Below are positions 1 to 5,964 of a stretch of DNA of 7,119 bases, piece by piece. Source of the stretch: an uncultured Rhodobacter sp. (lineage in GTDB: Bacteria > Pseudomonadota > Alphaproteobacteria > Rhodobacterales > Rhodobacteraceae); the NCBI GenBank assembly GCA_937901435.1, contig CALGTJ010000677.1, positions 1 to 7,119 of the forward strand, given 5' to 3'. The notes below the pieces were generated by a model that did not search any database, was not told the DNA's origin, and saw only the letters and a program-made list of their open reading frames with translations. The translations under genes were made by a program, and so were the position numbers. Each line of letters begins with the position of its first letter. Positions within the stretch are counted from its first letter, which is position 1.

Positions 1-6
1 AGGCTC

Positions 7-510
7 TTACGACAAACAGGCAGGCAGGGGCACGACGGCTGTCGAGGTTTCCCCAAATGTGCCAGCGGCCGTGGTCGTACCAATTGCCGCAGTGACCGTG
101 GCCCCAGCAATTTCGGCATTCGAGACAGTGATCTCGCGCCCGCCACCGGTATCGTCTACGTCGATCGTGAAGGATACGGATTGACCCGTCGCAAGGCCTT
201 TCAGATCCAATGTGATGGCGGCGTCCCCATCCAGTACGGCGGGCAGCCCGTTCAGAACCTCGGCACCGGCCACCACATCAAAGGGCTGAAAAACCTCGAC
301 ACCGGCGCCACTGGCTGTGACGTCAAAAATCAATCCGGCGGGGGCCGTTGCCAAGTCAGCCGTGATAACTACAGCGGGCAGGGCACACTCCCCAACGTTG
401 GTCAGCACGAACCGGTCCTTGGGCGCGCCCTCGATAAACCGGGTTTCAAGATCGGCCAGTGCCGGTCCGGCAAGCAGGGCGCATACGAGGCCTGACGCAA
501 CGTTCTTCAT
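7..510 (-). CDS. Secreted protein resembling Rhodobacteraceae 'aggregation factor core' proteins
   Basis: This encodes a 167-residue exported protein of unknown biochemical role. The first 19 residues form a clear signal peptide: a short positive start (MKN), a hydrophobic core and an A-L-A cleavage site before Asp20. The mature part is rich in Gly, Ala, Val, Thr and Asp and should be mostly beta-sheet. It contains FIEGAPKDRFVLTN (about 25-38), IFDVT (61-65), VFQPFDVV (73-80), and SFTIDVDD followed by REITVS (113-130). Two mature cysteines, C42 and C165, could form a disulfide. I recognise the pattern from small Rhodobacteraceae proteins annotated as 'aggregation factor core'; that name is borrowed and does not prove cell adhesion. 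I chose the ATG at 510 over an in-frame ATG at 552 because it gives a proper signal peptide and has an AAAGGAA ribosome site about 7 bases upstream. It faces away from the oxygenase gene and from the ribosomal operon. No terminator is visible in the 6 bases left after its stop. Confidence 0.8.
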   Translation of the reverse strand: MKNVASGLVCALLAGPALADLETRFIEGAPKDRFVLTNVGECALPAVVITADLATAPAGLIFDVTASGAGVEVFQPFDVVAGAEVLNGLPAVLDGDAAITLDLKGLATGQSVSFTIDVDDTGGGREITVSNAEIAGATVTAAIGTTTAAGTFGETSTAVVPLPACLS

Positions 511-536
511 GTTGAATATTCCTTTTGGCTTGTATT

Positions 537-568
537 GATAGACTTGGTGCAAGAGGGGAGCCTGTCAA
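537..568 (-). promoter_or_regulatory. Possible promoter of the secreted-protein gene
   Basis: On the minus strand a perfect TTGACA (568 down to 563) lies in the 124-base divergent gap, upstream of the start at 510. The best -10-like hexamer is TCTATC (542-537), but the spacing of 20 bases is longer than usual, so the -10 assignment is weak. No convincing promoter for the divergent oxygenase gene was found in the same gap. Confidence 0.25.
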
Positions 569-634
569 ATATTCAGCGCACTCCGCATCACGTTGCGCCT
601 CGCCATGGGTCAAAGACTGCGCTATCACGCCTGC

Positions 635-1261
635 ATGTCAAATATATCCTCTCTCTTTGTTACCCGTCTTTACCATGCGCATCTGTCGGAACTGGGCAAG
701 CCCATTGATCCCGCAGAACTTGAGGCATCTTGCCTTGGGATTGCCGAGGATGACGAGGCGGGGCAGCTGTGGTGCGAGGAAAACGATTTTGCGGGGTACA
801 CCAGCTATGCCTCGCTGACCGATCTGCCGTGGCGCTTTCCGATCTTCAAGGATCTAGTCAAGGCGCTGGACAAGCACGTGGCCGCCTTTGTCAAGGATCT
901 GGCGTTCGATCTGGACGGCAAGAAAATCACGCTCGACAGCCTCTGGATCAATATCCTGCCAGAAGGCGGTATTCACACAAGCCACATCCATCCGCATTCG
1001 GTGATCTCCGGGACGACCTATGTGGCGATGCCAGACGGTGCCAGCGCGATCAAATTCGAAGACCCGCGTCTTGTAATGATGATGGCAGCACCGCCCCGCC
1101 GCAAAGACGCCCGCGCCAAGCTGCGCAGCTTTACCTATGTCCAGCCCAATGTCGGTGACGTCCTGCTATGGGAAAGCTGGCTGCGCCATGAGGTGCCGAT
1201 GAACATGGCCGAGGATGATCGAATTTCGGTCAGCTTCAACTATGGACTAAGCGATAAGTAG
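635..1261 (+). CDS. Putative 2-oxoglutarate/Fe(II)-dependent oxygenase, TIGR02466/PF13759 type
   Basis: This encodes a 208-residue cytosolic protein with no signal peptide or membrane segment. The C-terminal half carries what looks like the double-stranded beta-helix fold of 2-oxoglutarate/Fe(II) oxygenases. The likely metal ligands are H117 and H119 in SHIHPHSVISGTTYV, with the third at H185 in SWLRHEV. R196 in DRISVSFNY is placed to bind the 2-oxoglutarate carboxylate. The layout (HxHP..SG..YV, then a G-DVLLWESWLRHEVP segment, then RIS-SFN) is typical of the TIGR02466 family, whose substrates are not known to me. The start at 635 (MSNISSLFVTRLYHAHL) is the family-like N-terminus but has no good Shine-Dalgarno; an ATG at 605 would add ten residues. 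The gene ends 224 bases before rpmC, on the same strand, where rplP stands in the usual gene order. A role in modifying a ribosomal protein is possible but is only inferred from position. Confidence 0.82.
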   Translation: MSNISSLFVTRLYHAHLSELGKPIDPAELEASCLGIAEDDEAGQLWCEENDFAGYTSYASLTDLPWRFPIFKDLVKALDKHVAAFVKDLAFDLDGKKITLDSLWINILPEGGIHTSHIHPHSVISGTTYVAMPDGASAIKFEDPRLVMMMAAPPRRKDARAKLRSFTYVQPNVGDVLLWESWLRHEVPMNMAEDDRISVSFNYGLSDK

Positions 1262-1275
1262 GGGCGCGGTATTGG

Positions 1276-1290
1276 ACCACAATATGTGGT
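1276..1290. repeat. Short perfect inverted repeat before rpmC
   Basis: ACCACA-ATA-TGTGGT is a perfect 6-base inverted repeat starting 14 bases after the oxygenase stop codon. It lacks a following T-run, so it is not a convincing intrinsic terminator. It could be a protein-binding site or chance. Confidence 0.4.
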
Positions 1291-1370
1291 GCAGAGACCC
1301 TCATTAAACTGGTTAAAACACCAATAAAATTTGGCATTGCCCGCATCTGTTGATGATTTGGGAAAAGGGC

Positions 1371-1399
1371 TTGCGTTATGGCTGGGGAAGGCCTATCCA
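1371..1399 (+). promoter_or_regulatory. Possible promoter for rpmC and downstream genes
   Basis: TTGCGT (1371-1376), preceded by a C as in many alphaproteobacterial -35 boxes, and TATCCA (1394-1399) are 17 bases apart. They lie about 87 bases before the rpmC start. Some promoter is expected here because a foreign gene separates rpmC from any upstream ribosomal genes. The -10 match is poor, so the exact placement is tentative. Confidence 0.3.
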
Positions 1400-1485
1400 A
1401 CGCGCTCAATCATCCACTCCATCGGAATCAGGGTGACCCAAGCATTTGCAAGGGGCTCTCCGGTGATGTTGAAAGGAAAAGGCGC

Positions 1486-1722
1486 ATGACCGCCGCGGAA
1501 CTACGCGATAAAACGCCCGACCAGCTGCGTGATGAGCTGGTCAATCTCAAGAAAGAAGCCTTCAACCTGCGCTTTCAGCAGGCTTCCGGCCAAATGGAAA
1601 ACACTGCGCGTATGCGTGTTGTGCGTCGCTCTGCGGCCCGTGTGTTGACCATTTTGAACGAAAAAGCGGCCACCGCCGCAGATGATTCTACTAAGCGCGC
1701 CGCTGGCGCGACGGAGGCTTGA
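1486..1722 (+). CDS. rpmC: 50S ribosomal protein L29 (uL29)
   Basis: L29 is a small two-helix hairpin protein of the 50S subunit near the peptide exit tunnel, where nascent-chain factors dock. The 78-residue sequence has the family's opening [18 protein letters not shown], the basic-amphipathic [16 protein letters not shown] (21-35), and the conserved [22 protein letters not shown] (39-60). The last 18 or so residues ([18 protein letters not shown]) are an Ala-rich tail beyond the usual 60-70 residue protein and are probably disordered. The ATG at 1486 is supported by the family N-terminus and by a purine-rich GAAAGGAAAAGG just upstream. An in-frame ATG at 1378 would add 36 residues unlike L29. 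In most bacteria rplP precedes rpmC; here an oxygenase gene and a 224-base gap do. Confidence 0.97.
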   Translation: MTAAELRDKTPDQLRDELVNLKKEAFNLRFQQASGQMENTARMRVVRRSAARVLTILNEKAATAADDSTKRAAGATEA

Positions 1723-1725
1723 TCC

Positions 1726-1956
1726 ATGCCTAAAAGAATTTTGACCGGCGTCGTCACGGGCGACCAGAACGAGCAGACCATCACCGTATCGGTCGAGCGT
1801 CGTTTCAAGCATCCTCTGCTGCAAAAGACGGTTCGTAAGTCCAAAAAGTACCGGGCTCACGATCCAAAGAACGAATTCAAGATTGGCGATCAGGTCCGCA
1901 TCCAGGAATGTCCGCCAATTTCCAAGACGAAACGTTGGGAAGTGCTGACCAGTTAA
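1726..1956 (+). CDS. rpsQ: 30S ribosomal protein S17 (uS17)
   Basis: S17 is a primary 16S rRNA-binding protein of the 30S body, with an OB-type beta barrel. The 76-residue product shows the expected [39 protein letters not shown] arrangement (4-42), then the [27 protein letters not shown] block (45-71), which contains the G-D-x-V-x-I-x-E-x-P-P-S-K-x-K signature region. It starts 3 bases after the rpmC stop. Its ribosome site (GGAGG at 1713-1717) lies inside the rpmC tail, so the two genes are probably translationally coupled. Length is close to the usual 80-85 residues. No oddities. Confidence 0.97.
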   Translation: MPKRILTGVVTGDQNEQTITVSVERRFKHPLLQKTVRKSKKYRAHDPKNEFKIGDQVRIQECPPISKTKRWEVLTS

Positions 1957-2031
1957 GGTCACGCTTCTCTTTATATCGAAACCCTGGGGATCCGGTGAAG
2001 ATCACACCCCCCAAAGGTCGGGAGAAACCAA

Positions 2032-2400
2032 ATGATCCAGATGCAGACCAATCTGGATGTTGCTGACAACAGCGGCGCTCGCCGTGTTCAGTGCATCAAG
2101 GTTCTGGGTGGTTCCAAGCGTAAGTACGCATCCGTCGGCGACATCATTGTCGTCTCGGTCAAGGAAGCCATCCCGCGCGGTCGCGTGAAAAAGGGGGACG
2201 TCCGCAAGGCCGTCGTCGTTCGCACCGCCAAAGAAGTCCGTCGTGAAGACGGCACTGCGATCCGCTTTGACCGGAACGCGGCTGTTATCCTGAACAACAA
2301 CAACGAACCTGTCGGGACTCGTATCTTTGGCCCAGTCGTGCGCGAATTGCGCGGCAAAAGCTTTATGAAGATCATCTCGCTGGCGCCGGAGGTGCTGTAA
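2032..2400 (+). CDS. rplN: 50S ribosomal protein L14 (uL14)
   Basis: L14 is a beta-barrel protein on the 50S interface side that helps form intersubunit bridges and is also the docking site of silencing factor RsfS in other bacteria. The 122 residues match the standard length. The sequence is canonical: [18 protein letters not shown] at the start, [17 protein letters not shown] (21-37), [14 protein letters not shown] (52-65), [23 protein letters not shown] (80-102) and [18 protein letters not shown] at the end. GGGAG at 2020-2024 is the ribosome site. This is the first gene of the classical spc operon. It is set off from rpsQ by 75 bases, the widest gap inside the 1486-4916 block. That gap contains a C-run and a small GTGA/TCAC dyad but no clear promoter or terminator. 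Confidence 0.98.
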   Translation: MIQMQTNLDVADNSGARRVQCIKVLGGSKRKYASVGDIIVVSVKEAIPRGRVKKGDVRKAVVVRTAKEVRREDGTAIRFDRNAAVILNNNNEPVGTRIFGPVVRELRGKSFMKIISLAPEVL

Positions 2401-2402
2401 AG

Positions 2403-2708
2403 ATGGCTGCTAAACTTAAAAAAGGCGACAAGGTCGTCGTATTGGCTGGCAAGGACAAGGGCAAGGAAGGCGAGATCGTCTCTATTGCTCCGCAAGCCAA
2501 CAAAGCCGTGGTTGAGGGTGTTAACGTCTCTATCCGCCACGTAAAGCAGACCCAGACAAGTCAGGGCGGGCGTCAGCCCAAATCAATGCCGATTGACCTA
2601 TCCAACCTCGCGCTGCTCGATTCCAACGGCAAGGCGACACGTGTCGGCTTCAAGATGGACGGCGACAAGAAGGTCCGTTTTGCCAAGACCACGGGGGATG
2701 TGATCTGA
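2403..2708 (+). CDS. rplX: 50S ribosomal protein L24 (uL24)
   Basis: L24 is an early assembly-initiator protein that binds the 5' domain of 23S rRNA. The N-terminal KOW segment is clear: [25 protein letters not shown] (4-28). It is followed by [17 protein letters not shown] (35-51) and a C-terminal half with [20 protein letters not shown]. Its 101 residues are the usual length. The start lies 2 bases after the rplN stop, with the ribosome site GGAGG (2388-2392) inside the last rplN codons. Its stop overlaps the rplE start by one base (TGATG). The translation of rplN, rplX and rplE is therefore likely coupled. Confidence 0.97.
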   Translation: MAAKLKKGDKVVVLAGKDKGKEGEIVSIAPQANKAVVEGVNVSIRHVKQTQTSQGGRQPKSMPIDLSNLALLDSNGKATRVGFKMDGDKKVRFAKTTGDVI

Positions 2709-3271
2709 TGCTTGATACCGCAACATATACTCCTCGCCTCAAGGCCCAATACCTCGAGGCGATCCGTCCGGCCATCAAGGAAGAGTTCGGATACAAGAAC
2801 GATATGCAGATCCCGCGTCTGGATAAAATTGTTCTGAACATCGGCTGCGGTGCAGAAGCTGTCCGTGACAGCAAGAAAGCCAAATCCGCACAAGTGGATC
2901 TGACGGCAATTGCCGGTCAGAAGGCCATGATCAACATCGCCAAAAACTCCATCGCATCCTTCCGGGTTCGCGAAGGCATGCCTTTGGGCACCAAGGTGAC
3001 GTTACGCGGCGACCGGATGTACGAATTCCTTGATCGTCTGATCACGGTGGCGATGCCCCGCGTGCGTGACTTTCGCGGCGTGAACGGCAAATCTTTTGAC
3101 GGTCGTGGCAACTATGCCATGGGCCTGAAAGAGCACATCGTCTTTCCAGAAATCGAATACGACAAAGTAGACGAAATCTGGGGCATGGACATCATCATCT
3201 GCACCACCGCGAAAACCGACGCGGAAGCCAAGGCGCTGTTGAAGCAATTCAACATGCCCTTCAACAGCTGA
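2708..3271 (+). CDS. rplE: 50S ribosomal protein L5 (uL5)
   Basis: L5 binds 5S rRNA with L18, forms the central protuberance and contacts the P-site tRNA. The 187 residues are the alphaproteobacterial length. Conserved blocks are [13 protein letters not shown] (36-48), AIAGQKA (67-73), [32 protein letters not shown] (81-112), [32 protein letters not shown] (116-149), and [20 protein letters not shown] (159-178). One local oddity is residues 74-80, reading MINIAKN before the invariant SIA. Homologues I know usually have a T-K-A-K-K stretch here, so two lysines are lost from a basic patch. The start codon overlaps the rplX stop by one base (TGATG), a coupling arrangement. Confidence 0.97.
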   Translation: MLDTATYTPRLKAQYLEAIRPAIKEEFGYKNDMQIPRLDKIVLNIGCGAEAVRDSKKAKSAQVDLTAIAGQKAMINIAKNSIASFRVREGMPLGTKVTLRGDRMYEFLDRLITVAMPRVRDFRGVNGKSFDGRGNYAMGLKEHIVFPEIEYDKVDEIWGMDIIICTTAKTDAEAKALLKQFNMPFNS

Positions 3272-3290
3272 GCGCGGAGGAACTAGAGAC

Positions 3291-3596
3291 ATGGCTAAAA
3301 AATCAATGATCGAGCGCGAGAAAAAGCGCCAAAAGCTGGTGGATCAATATGCCAGCAAGCGCAAAGCGCTCAAGGCAATTGTCGGCGACGAAAGCAAGCC
3401 CATGGAAGAGCGGTTCCGCGCTTCTTTGAAGCTGGCCAAACTGCCACGCAACAGCTCTGCCACACGCCTGCACAACCGGTGCCAACTGACCGGTCGTCCA
3501 CACGCGTATTACCGTAAACTCAAAGTTTCGCGGATCGCGCTGCGGGAACTCGGCTCCATGGGCCAGATCCCCGGCCTCGTGAAATCGAGCTGGTAA
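3291..3596 (+). CDS. rpsN: 30S ribosomal protein S14 (uS14), zinc-free type
   Basis: S14 binds the head of the 30S subunit near S3 and S10. The 101-residue sequence is the long, zinc-independent form: it has a single cysteine (C64) and no CxxC pairs. Conserved features are [16 protein letters not shown] at the start, the [26 protein letters not shown] block (51-75), and [22 protein letters not shown] at the end. A clear GGAGG (3276-3280) lies 10 bases before the ATG. It follows rplE by 19 bases and precedes rpsH by 12. Confidence 0.97.
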   Translation: MAKKSMIEREKKRQKLVDQYASKRKALKAIVGDESKPMEERFRASLKLAKLPRNSSATRLHNRCQLTGRPHAYYRKLKVSRIALRELGSMGQIPGLVKSSW

Positions 3597-3608
3597 GGAG
3601 GAACACAC

Positions 3609-4001
3609 ATGAACGATCCTCTCGGAGATATGCTCACACGGATCCGCAACGCTCAGATGCGCGGCAAATCCATGGTAGAGACGCCTGCGTCCAAGCTGCG
3701 TGCTTGGGTGCTGGATGTGCTGGCCGACGAAGGCTACATCCGCGGCTACGAAGCAACGACTGGTAAAGACGGCCACCCGGCCATCGCCATTGCCCTCAAG
3801 TACTACGAAGGCACGCCAGTCATTCGCGAAGTGAAACGCGTCAGCAAGCCCGGTCGTCGGGTTTATATGAGCGTCGATGACCTCCCATCCGTCCGTCAGG
3901 GCCTGGGTGTCAGCATCGTGTCCACGTCCAAGGGCGTGATGACGGACGCAGCAGCACGAACCGCCAATGTTGGTGGTGAAGTGCTCTGTACCGTATTCTA
4001 A
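3609..4001 (+). CDS. rpsH: 30S ribosomal protein S8 (uS8)
   Basis: S8 binds the central domain of 16S rRNA and is essential for platform assembly. The 130-residue product has [18 protein letters not shown] at the start, [21 protein letters not shown] (64-86), the signature STSKGVMTD (105-113) used in rRNA binding, and the [11 protein letters not shown] end. AAGGAGG (3595-3601) overlaps the rpsN stop codon, giving tight coupling. In E. coli this protein represses the spc operon by binding an rRNA-like hairpin around the rplX-rplE junction. I could not identify such a mimic here, where the two genes overlap. Confidence 0.97.
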   Translation: MNDPLGDMLTRIRNAQMRGKSMVETPASKLRAWVLDVLADEGYIRGYEATTGKDGHPAIAIALKYYEGTPVIREVKRVSKPGRRVYMSVDDLPSVRQGLGVSIVSTSKGVMTDAAARTANVGGEVLCTVF

Positions 4002-4011
4002 GGAGAGTACG

Positions 4012-4545
4012 ATGTCGCGAATTGGTAAAAAACCAGTCGATCTGCCAGCGGGCGTAACCGCCTCTCTGTCCGGTCAAACAATCGAAGTCAAAGGTCCAAA
4101 GGGCACTCTGACATTCACCGCAACCGACGACGTGACCATCACGATCGACGACAACGCCGTGTCGGTGACACCGCGTGGCAAGTCCAAGCGGGCGCTTCAG
4201 CAGTGGGGCATGTCCCGCAGCATGGTCGCCAACATCGTGACCGGTGTGACGCAGGGCGCCAAAAAAGAGCTGGAAATCAACGGCGTTGGTTACCGGGCAC
4301 AGATGCAGGGCAACACCCTGAAACTGGCGCTCGGCCTGTCCCACGACGTGAATTTCGAGGTGCCTGAGGGTGTCACGGTGACCTGCCCAAAGCAGACCGA
4401 GATCATCGTCGAGGGCATCGACCACCAGCTTGTTGGTCAGGTTGCTGCAAACATCCGTGCTTGGCGCAAGCCAGAGCCCTACAAGGGCAAAGGCATCAAG
4501 TACAAAACCGAATATATCTTCCGTAAGGAAGGTAAGAAGAAGTAA
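4012..4545 (+). CDS. rplF: 50S ribosomal protein L6 (uL6)
   Basis: L6 sits next to the sarcin-ricin loop and the factor-binding region of the 50S subunit and has two related domains. Residues 1-80 form the first ([25 protein letters not shown]). Residues 81-177 form the second, with [12 protein letters not shown] (87-98), LGLSHDV (108-113) and the signature [10 protein letters not shown] (155-164). The end [11 protein letters not shown] is typical. Its 177 residues match the family. I chose ATG 4012 because of the canonical N-terminus and AAGGAGA at 4000-4006, which overlaps the rpsH stop. An upstream in-frame start at 3967 would lie inside rpsH. Confidence 0.97.
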   Translation: MSRIGKKPVDLPAGVTASLSGQTIEVKGPKGTLTFTATDDVTITIDDNAVSVTPRGKSKRALQQWGMSRSMVANIVTGVTQGAKKELEINGVGYRAQMQGNTLKLALGLSHDVNFEVPEGVTVTCPKQTEIIVEGIDHQLVGQVAANIRAWRKPEPYKGKGIKYKTEYIFRKEGKKK

Positions 4546-4556
4546 GGACCAGTCAG

Positions 4557-4916
4557 ATGGCAAACAGCAAACGGACATTGTTCCTCAAGCGCCGCCTGCG
4601 CGTCCGGAACAGACTGCGCAAGAACAACGCGGGGCGCTTGCGTCTTTCGGTTCACCGCAGCAACAAAAATATCAGCGTCCAACTGATCGACGATGTGAAC
4701 GGCGTAACTGTCGCCTCGGCATCGACGCTCGAAAAAGATCTGGGCTATGTTGGCAAGAACAACGTAGAGGCCGCGTCCAAAATTGGTGCGACCATCGCGG
4801 AACGTGCCAAGAGTGCTGGCGTGGAAACCTGCTACTTCGATCGTGGCGGTTTTCTGTTTCACGGTAAAGTCAAGGCTTTGGCCGAGGCAGCCCGTGAAGG
4901 TGGCCTGAAGTTCTAA
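4557..4916 (+). CDS. rplR: 50S ribosomal protein L18 (uL18)
   Basis: L18 binds 5S rRNA with L5 in the central protuberance. The 119 residues have the Arg/Lys-rich N-terminal arm ([18 protein letters not shown], 5-22) that contacts [22 protein letters not shown] (28-46) follows, then the strongly conserved [28 protein letters not shown]-terminus (93-119). The start is 11 bases after rplF, with AAGG near the rplF stop. It is followed by a 140-base gap, unusual in a spc operon, that begins with a terminator-like hairpin 10 bases after the stop. Confidence 0.97.
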   Translation: MANSKRTLFLKRRLRVRNRLRKNNAGRLRLSVHRSNKNISVQLIDDVNGVTVASASTLEKDLGYVGKNNVEAASKIGATIAERAKSAGVETCYFDRGGFLFHGKVKALAEAAREGGLKF

Positions 4917-4926
4917 AACAATACGG

Positions 4927-4954
4927 GCAGGGGGCTGCAAAGCGCCCTGCTTTT
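4927..4954 (+). terminator. Terminator-like hairpin between rplR and rpsE
   Basis: GCAGGG (4927-4932) pairs with CCCTGC (4945-4950). After one G-G mismatch, two further G-C pairs close a 6-base loop. Four T residues follow (4951-4954). The form is that of a modest intrinsic terminator starting 10 bases after rplR. Because rpsE and rpmD continue on the same strand, it would act as a partial terminator, an attenuator or an mRNA processing or stability element. Confidence 0.5.
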
Positions 4955-5050
4955 CCATGTGCGGGCATTCAATTGCCCCGATGATTCGGGAGCCTCTGTA
5001 AGGCGCTCACCTGGATTGGATAGATCGGCCCCAACGGCCAACAGAAGGAG
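4955..5050 (+). promoter_or_regulatory. rpsE upstream region with small competing hairpins
   Basis: This non-coding stretch holds several short dyads. GGGCA/TGCCC (4963-4967 with 4974-4978) and CCCGA/TCGGG (4977-4981 with 4986-4990) share bases, so only one can form at a time. GCCT/AGGC (4992-4995 with 5001-5004) and TTGG/CCAA (5016-5019 with 5031-5034) follow. AAGGAG (5045-5050) is the rpsE ribosome site. No clear -35/-10 pair was found. It could be an mRNA leader for rpsE control, but every stem is short. Confidence 0.3.
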
Positions 5051-5056
5051 CCTTCA

Positions 5057-5638
5057 ATGGCAAGAGATGACAACCGTGGTGGCGGCAACCGCCGTCCACA
5101 GCGCGAAGAGACCCCGGAATTCGCGGATCGCCTTGTCGCGATTAACCGCGTTAGCAAAACGGTAAAAGGTGGTAAGCGGTTTGGCTTTGCTGCGCTTGTC
5201 GTTGTTGGTGATCAAAAGGGTCGCGTCGGCTTTGGCAAAGGCAAGGCGAAAGAGGTCCCAGAGGCCATTCGCAAAGCCACAGAGCAGGCCAAGCGTCAGA
5301 TGATCCGCGTTCCACTGCGCGAAGGCCGCACCTTGCACCATGATGTTTATGGACGTCATGGCGCTGGCAAGGTGACCATGCGGACAGCACCCGCTGGTAC
5401 CGGGATCATCGCCGGTGGTCCAATGCGCGCCGTGTTCGAAATGCTTGGCATTCAGGACGTTGTGGCAAAATCGCTGGGCTCGCAGAACCCTTACAACATG
5501 ATCCGCGCGACGATCGATGGTCTGAAAAACGAATCCAGCCCTCGGATGGTCGCACAGCGTCGTGGCAAGAAGGTCGCTGACATTCTGCCCAAGCGTGACG
5601 CAGCGCCTGCTGCCGAAGCCGTAACCGAAGAGGCTTGA
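5057..5638 (+). CDS. rpsE: 30S ribosomal protein S5 (uS5)
   Basis: S5 lies at the mRNA entrance of the 30S subunit and influences decoding fidelity and helicase activity. The 193-residue product begins with a Gly/Arg-rich arm ([15 protein letters not shown]). The S5 double-stranded RNA-binding domain follows: [29 protein letters not shown] (24-52) and [20 protein letters not shown] (55-74). The second domain contains the conserved [22 protein letters not shown] (111-132) and [15 protein letters not shown] (138-152). The Ala/Glu-rich C-terminal tail (about 181-193) is typical of alphaproteobacteria. AAGGAG (5045-5050) precedes the ATG by 6 bases. It follows a 140-base leader and precedes rpmD by only 4 bases. 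Confidence 0.97.
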   Translation: MARDDNRGGGNRRPQREETPEFADRLVAINRVSKTVKGGKRFGFAALVVVGDQKGRVGFGKGKAKEVPEAIRKATEQAKRQMIRVPLREGRTLHHDVYGRHGAGKVTMRTAPAGTGIIAGGPMRAVFEMLGIQDVVAKSLGSQNPYNMIRATIDGLKNESSPRMVAQRRGKKVADILPKRDAAPAAEAVTEEA

Positions 5639-5642
5639 TCCA

Positions 5643-5831
5643 ATGGCTAAGACTATCGTCGTCAAACAAATCGGCTCTCCGATCCGCCGCCCCGCCAAAC
5701 AGCGCGCGACTCTGGTCGGCTTGGGCCTGAACAAGATGCACCGCACCCGCGAACTGGAAGACACGCCTTCCGTCCGCGGCATGGTGAACAAGATCTCTCA
5801 TATGGTCGAGATCATCGAAGAAAAGGGTTAA
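5643..5831 (+). CDS. rpmD: 50S ribosomal protein L30 (uL30)
   Basis: L30 is a small globular 50S protein that contacts 23S rRNA domain II and 5S rRNA surroundings. The 62 residues are the normal bacterial length. They show [47 protein letters not shown] (5-51), the full family pattern. The gene begins 4 bases after rpsE, using a weak GAGG (5629-5632 region) inside the rpsE end. In the usual spc operon rplO follows immediately. Here a terminator and a separate small gene intervene, and rplO starts 592 bases later. Confidence 0.97.
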   Translation: MAKTIVVKQIGSPIRRPAKQRATLVGLGLNKMHRTRELEDTPSVRGMVNKISHMVEIIEEKG

Positions 5832-5840
5832 CTCTTTTCT

Positions 5841-5888
5841 GCCGGGGCGTTTTAGCCGGCCTCTACGCAAAACCTAAAAACGCTCCGG
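5841..5888 (+). promoter_or_regulatory. Candidate antiterminator hairpin competing with the rpmD terminator
   Basis: CCGGGGCGTTTT (5842-5853) is complementary over all 12 bases (one G-U pair) to AAAACGCTCCGG (5877-5888), which is also the 5' arm of the terminator at 5876-5910. Forming this hairpin would prevent the terminator. A third, smaller hairpin (GCCGG 5841-5845 with CCGGC 5856-5860) would in turn block the antiterminator. The same 13 bases, GCCGGGGCGTTTT, occur at 5841-5853 and 5896-5908. The pairing is directly visible; a regulatory role is inferred. A duplicated terminator arm left by rearrangement would look the same. Confidence 0.45.
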
Positions 5889-5910
5889 TGGAAACGCCGG
5901 GGCGTTTTTT
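5876..5910 (+). terminator. Strong intrinsic terminator after rpmD
   Basis: CGCTCCGGTG (5881-5890) pairs without mismatch (two G-U) with CGCCGGGGCG (5895-5904) around a GAAA tetraloop (5891-5894). It is followed by six T (5905-5910) and preceded by five A (5876-5880), which lengthen the stem. This is a textbook rho-independent terminator and could also act on transcripts from the other strand. It should end much of the transcription coming from rpsE-rpmD, so rplO and secY probably need another promoter or regulated readthrough. Confidence 0.92.
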
Positions 5911-5931
5911 GTTGATTTCTCGTGGAATGTA

Positions 5932-5946
5932 TTAAAAATGCTTTAA
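5932..5946. promoter_or_regulatory. CtrA-like box (TTAA-N7-TTAA)
   Basis: TTAA (5932-5935), seven bases and TTAA (5943-5946) match the core of the binding site known for the alphaproteobacterial response regulator CtrA. The final C of the fuller TTAAC form is replaced by T. It ends 18 bases before the start of the small exported protein gene and 22 bases after the terminator T-run. The locally AT-rich sequence makes a chance match quite possible. Confidence 0.35.
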
Positions 5947-5964
5947 TGATTTTGGGGCATTTCA

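Noticed and set aside
593..634. Upstream starts (TTG 593, ATG 605) for the oxygenase
   Set aside because: The added residues (MRLAMGQRLRYHAC) do not look like the family N-terminus. Neither start has a better ribosome site, though ATG 605 cannot be excluded.
1304..1316. TTAA-N5-TTAA as a CtrA site before rpmC
   Set aside because: The spacing is 5, not 7, and the region is AT-rich.
1378..1485. In-frame ATG that would add 36 residues to the start of L29
   Set aside because: The added residues do not resemble L29, while the ATG at 1486 gives the family N-terminus and has a ribosome site.
1957..2031. Leader structure or promoter before rplN
   Set aside because: Only 4-base dyads and a C-run are visible, which is not enough to call a feature.
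2680..2730. S8-binding hairpin at the rplX-rplE junction, as in E. coli
   Set aside because: The genes overlap by one base and I found no rRNA-like hairpin there by eye.
3910..4578. Long open frame on the minus strand across rpsH-rplF
   Set aside because: It lies wholly over well-supported ribosomal genes on the other strand and looks like a by-product of GC-rich codon use; its translation resembles no known protein.
4959..5056. Possible small gene in the rplR-rpsE gap
   Set aside because: The only open frame continues out of frame into rpsE, has no ribosome site and shows no protein-like pattern.
5054..5791. Long open frame on the minus strand across rpsE-rpmD
   Set aside because: Same reason: rpsE and rpmD are certain on the plus strand and this frame has no recognisable features.
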